From the NCBI GenBank assembly GCA_900545015.1, contig UQXJ01000002.1, positions 26,079-90,078 of the forward strand: DNA of 64,000 bases, written 5' to 3'. Shown here one piece after another: positions 63,476 through 64,000 of the stretch. Position 1 is the first letter of the stretch. Each line of letters begins with the position of its first letter. Under the pieces are notes generated by a model. It saw only the letters and a list, made by a program, of their open reading frames with translations, searched no databases and was not told the DNA's origin. Origin of the DNA: an uncultured Mollicutes bacterium (lineage in GTDB: Bacteria; Bacillota_I; Bacilli_A; RFN20; CAG-826). The translations under genes and the position numbers were made by a program.

Positions 63476-63521
63476 AAAAGCGCAATCAAGTAGTTGCAGT
63501 AATATTTAAAAAGCGCAATCA
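63476..63521 (-). repeat. Pair of direct repeats (TGATTGCGCTTTT) before ATPase 3
   Basis: AAAAGCGCAATCA on the plus strand at 63476-63488 and 63509-63521, identical over 13 bases and 33 bp apart. The copy nearer the gene overlaps the -35 region. Confidence 0.7.
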
Positions 63522-63623
63522 TCGCACTTGTTAGCATGTGTTTATATTTTCTTTTCTAAATGATGAACTCTAATTGGTGCTTTTCTTTTAATGCTATGTT
63601 TAATTTCTCAAATTTTGCAAAAT

Positions 63624-63675
63624 AAAATCAAAAAAAGAACGAATATACGATAACCATCGTTCTTTTTTTGATTTT
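63624..63675. terminator. Perfect 19-bp inverted repeat, transposase terminator or element end
   Basis: AAAATCAAAAAAAGAACGA at 63624-63642 pairs without mismatch with 63657-63675 across a 14-base loop. T runs on both strands make it a bidirectional terminator, 21 bases past the transposase stop. Confidence 0.8.
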
Positions 63676-63695
63676 AAATTTACATATTTTTGTAG

Positions 63696-64000
63696 TTAGT
63701 TCATAAGACTGTTTAAATATTTTTTTCTTAAAAATTTAGAGTTAAATGATATTTTAAATTGTTCACAAATAGCATCTGCTAATTTATCTACATTTCCATT
63801 AACATAGATTTGCTCTGTTATTTTTGTAATTTGAAGTTCTCTTAAACTATTGATGATTTTTTCAATTGTTGTGTCTTCATGAGGCATAGATTCTCTTAAT
63901 TTTTTTTGAATTATTTTTAAAATTGTTAATGCAACGAAATTAATTAAAAAATGAGTTCTAATACTTGCTTCTTTAGAAAGATAGACTGGCCTTGCTTTTA
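63696..64000 (-). CDS. Transposase, C-terminal part (IS1634/IS4-like), cut by window end
   Basis: An open frame of 100 codons on the minus strand that enters from beyond 64000. It reads ARPVYLSKEASIRTHFLINFVALTILKIIQKKL, then MPHEDTTIEKIINSLRELQI, and ends at TAA (63696-63698). The R-P-V-Y-x-S/K-x-x-x-I-x-x-H-F segment is the end of the catalytic domain in DDE transposases of the IS1634/IS4 group. Only the last part is in the window, so I cannot tell whether it is intact. Confidence 0.72.
   Translation of the reverse strand, partial: KARPVYLSKEASIRTHFLINFVALTILKIIQKKLRESMPHEDTTIEKIINSLRELQITKITEQIYVNGNVDKLADAICEQFKISFNSKFLRKKYLNSLMN

Noticed and set aside
1..64000. Use of UGA as a tryptophan codon (Mycoplasma code)
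   Set aside because: All long frames use TGG for Trp and contain no TGA, several genes end in TGA (593, 22893, 24300, 29640, 45789, 52843), and the window's tRNA-Trp has anticodon CCA. The single TGA in the GH3 gene is an exception.

Overview
The window is a strongly AT-rich chromosomal segment of a low-GC Gram-positive bacterium close to the Bacilli/Tenericutes border (an Acholeplasma-, RF39- or Erysipelotrichia-like gut lineage is my inference). The grounds are the extended PotA of the type seen in Mollicutes, ECF vitamin transport, tRNAs with encoded CCA, Shine-Dalgarno sites of the AAGGAG type, LytTR two-component signalling and CcpA-type cre sequence. UGA is a normal stop here: every tryptophan in the long reading frames is TGG, the only tRNA-Trp in the window has anticodon CCA, and several genes end in TGA.

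1-32.9 kb is mostly core genome. It holds a TetR regulator with a zinc-ribbon membrane protein, a leaderless pair of tiny membrane peptides, an MFS transporter, a Snf2 helicase with an unknown partner, argS-purB-purA (AMP branch of purine synthesis), the potABCD polyamine importer behind a 620-base leader, tRNA-Cys and tRNA-Pro, a glycosyltransferase, CorA, smpB-folT, pepT, dCMP deaminase, the ECF energising module ecfA1-ecfA2-ecfT with truA, then yebC, a DUF2188 protein and a YqeY protein, closing with tRNA-Trp. Many first genes of transcription units have a TATAAT-like -10 box only 6-8 bases before the ATG, so their mRNAs should be leaderless.

32.9-38.7 kb is an accessory, decaying island. 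It has two AAA+/DUF4143 ATPase genes, a mutated partial copy of the first one, the tail of an AlbA-type ATP-binding regulator, a KilA-N gene with stops at two expected tryptophan positions, inverted repeats, and short direct-repeat arrays placed in front of the ATPase genes.

38.7-50.4 kb is one co-directional envelope operon: a 1188-residue lipoprotein made of about nine related repeats, a membrane protein with a Gly/Asp-rich tail, a MoxR ATPase, a DUF58 protein and two BatA/VWA membrane proteins.

50.4-61.6 kb has a Fic AMP-transferase, a probable group II intron remnant, and a LytTR response regulator/GHKL kinase pair followed by a direct-repeat operator and a cre site in front of a membrane GH3 beta-glucosidase. 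That enzyme has reversed domain order and its C-terminal membrane segment is cut off by an in-frame TGA. A 1375-residue membrane-anchored Ig/beta-propeller protein follows. 61.6-64 kb is accessory again: 23-bp tandem repeats, a small R-D-x-x-G protein, a third intact DUF4143 ATPase with its own repeat pair, and the 3' part of a transposase that runs out of the window.
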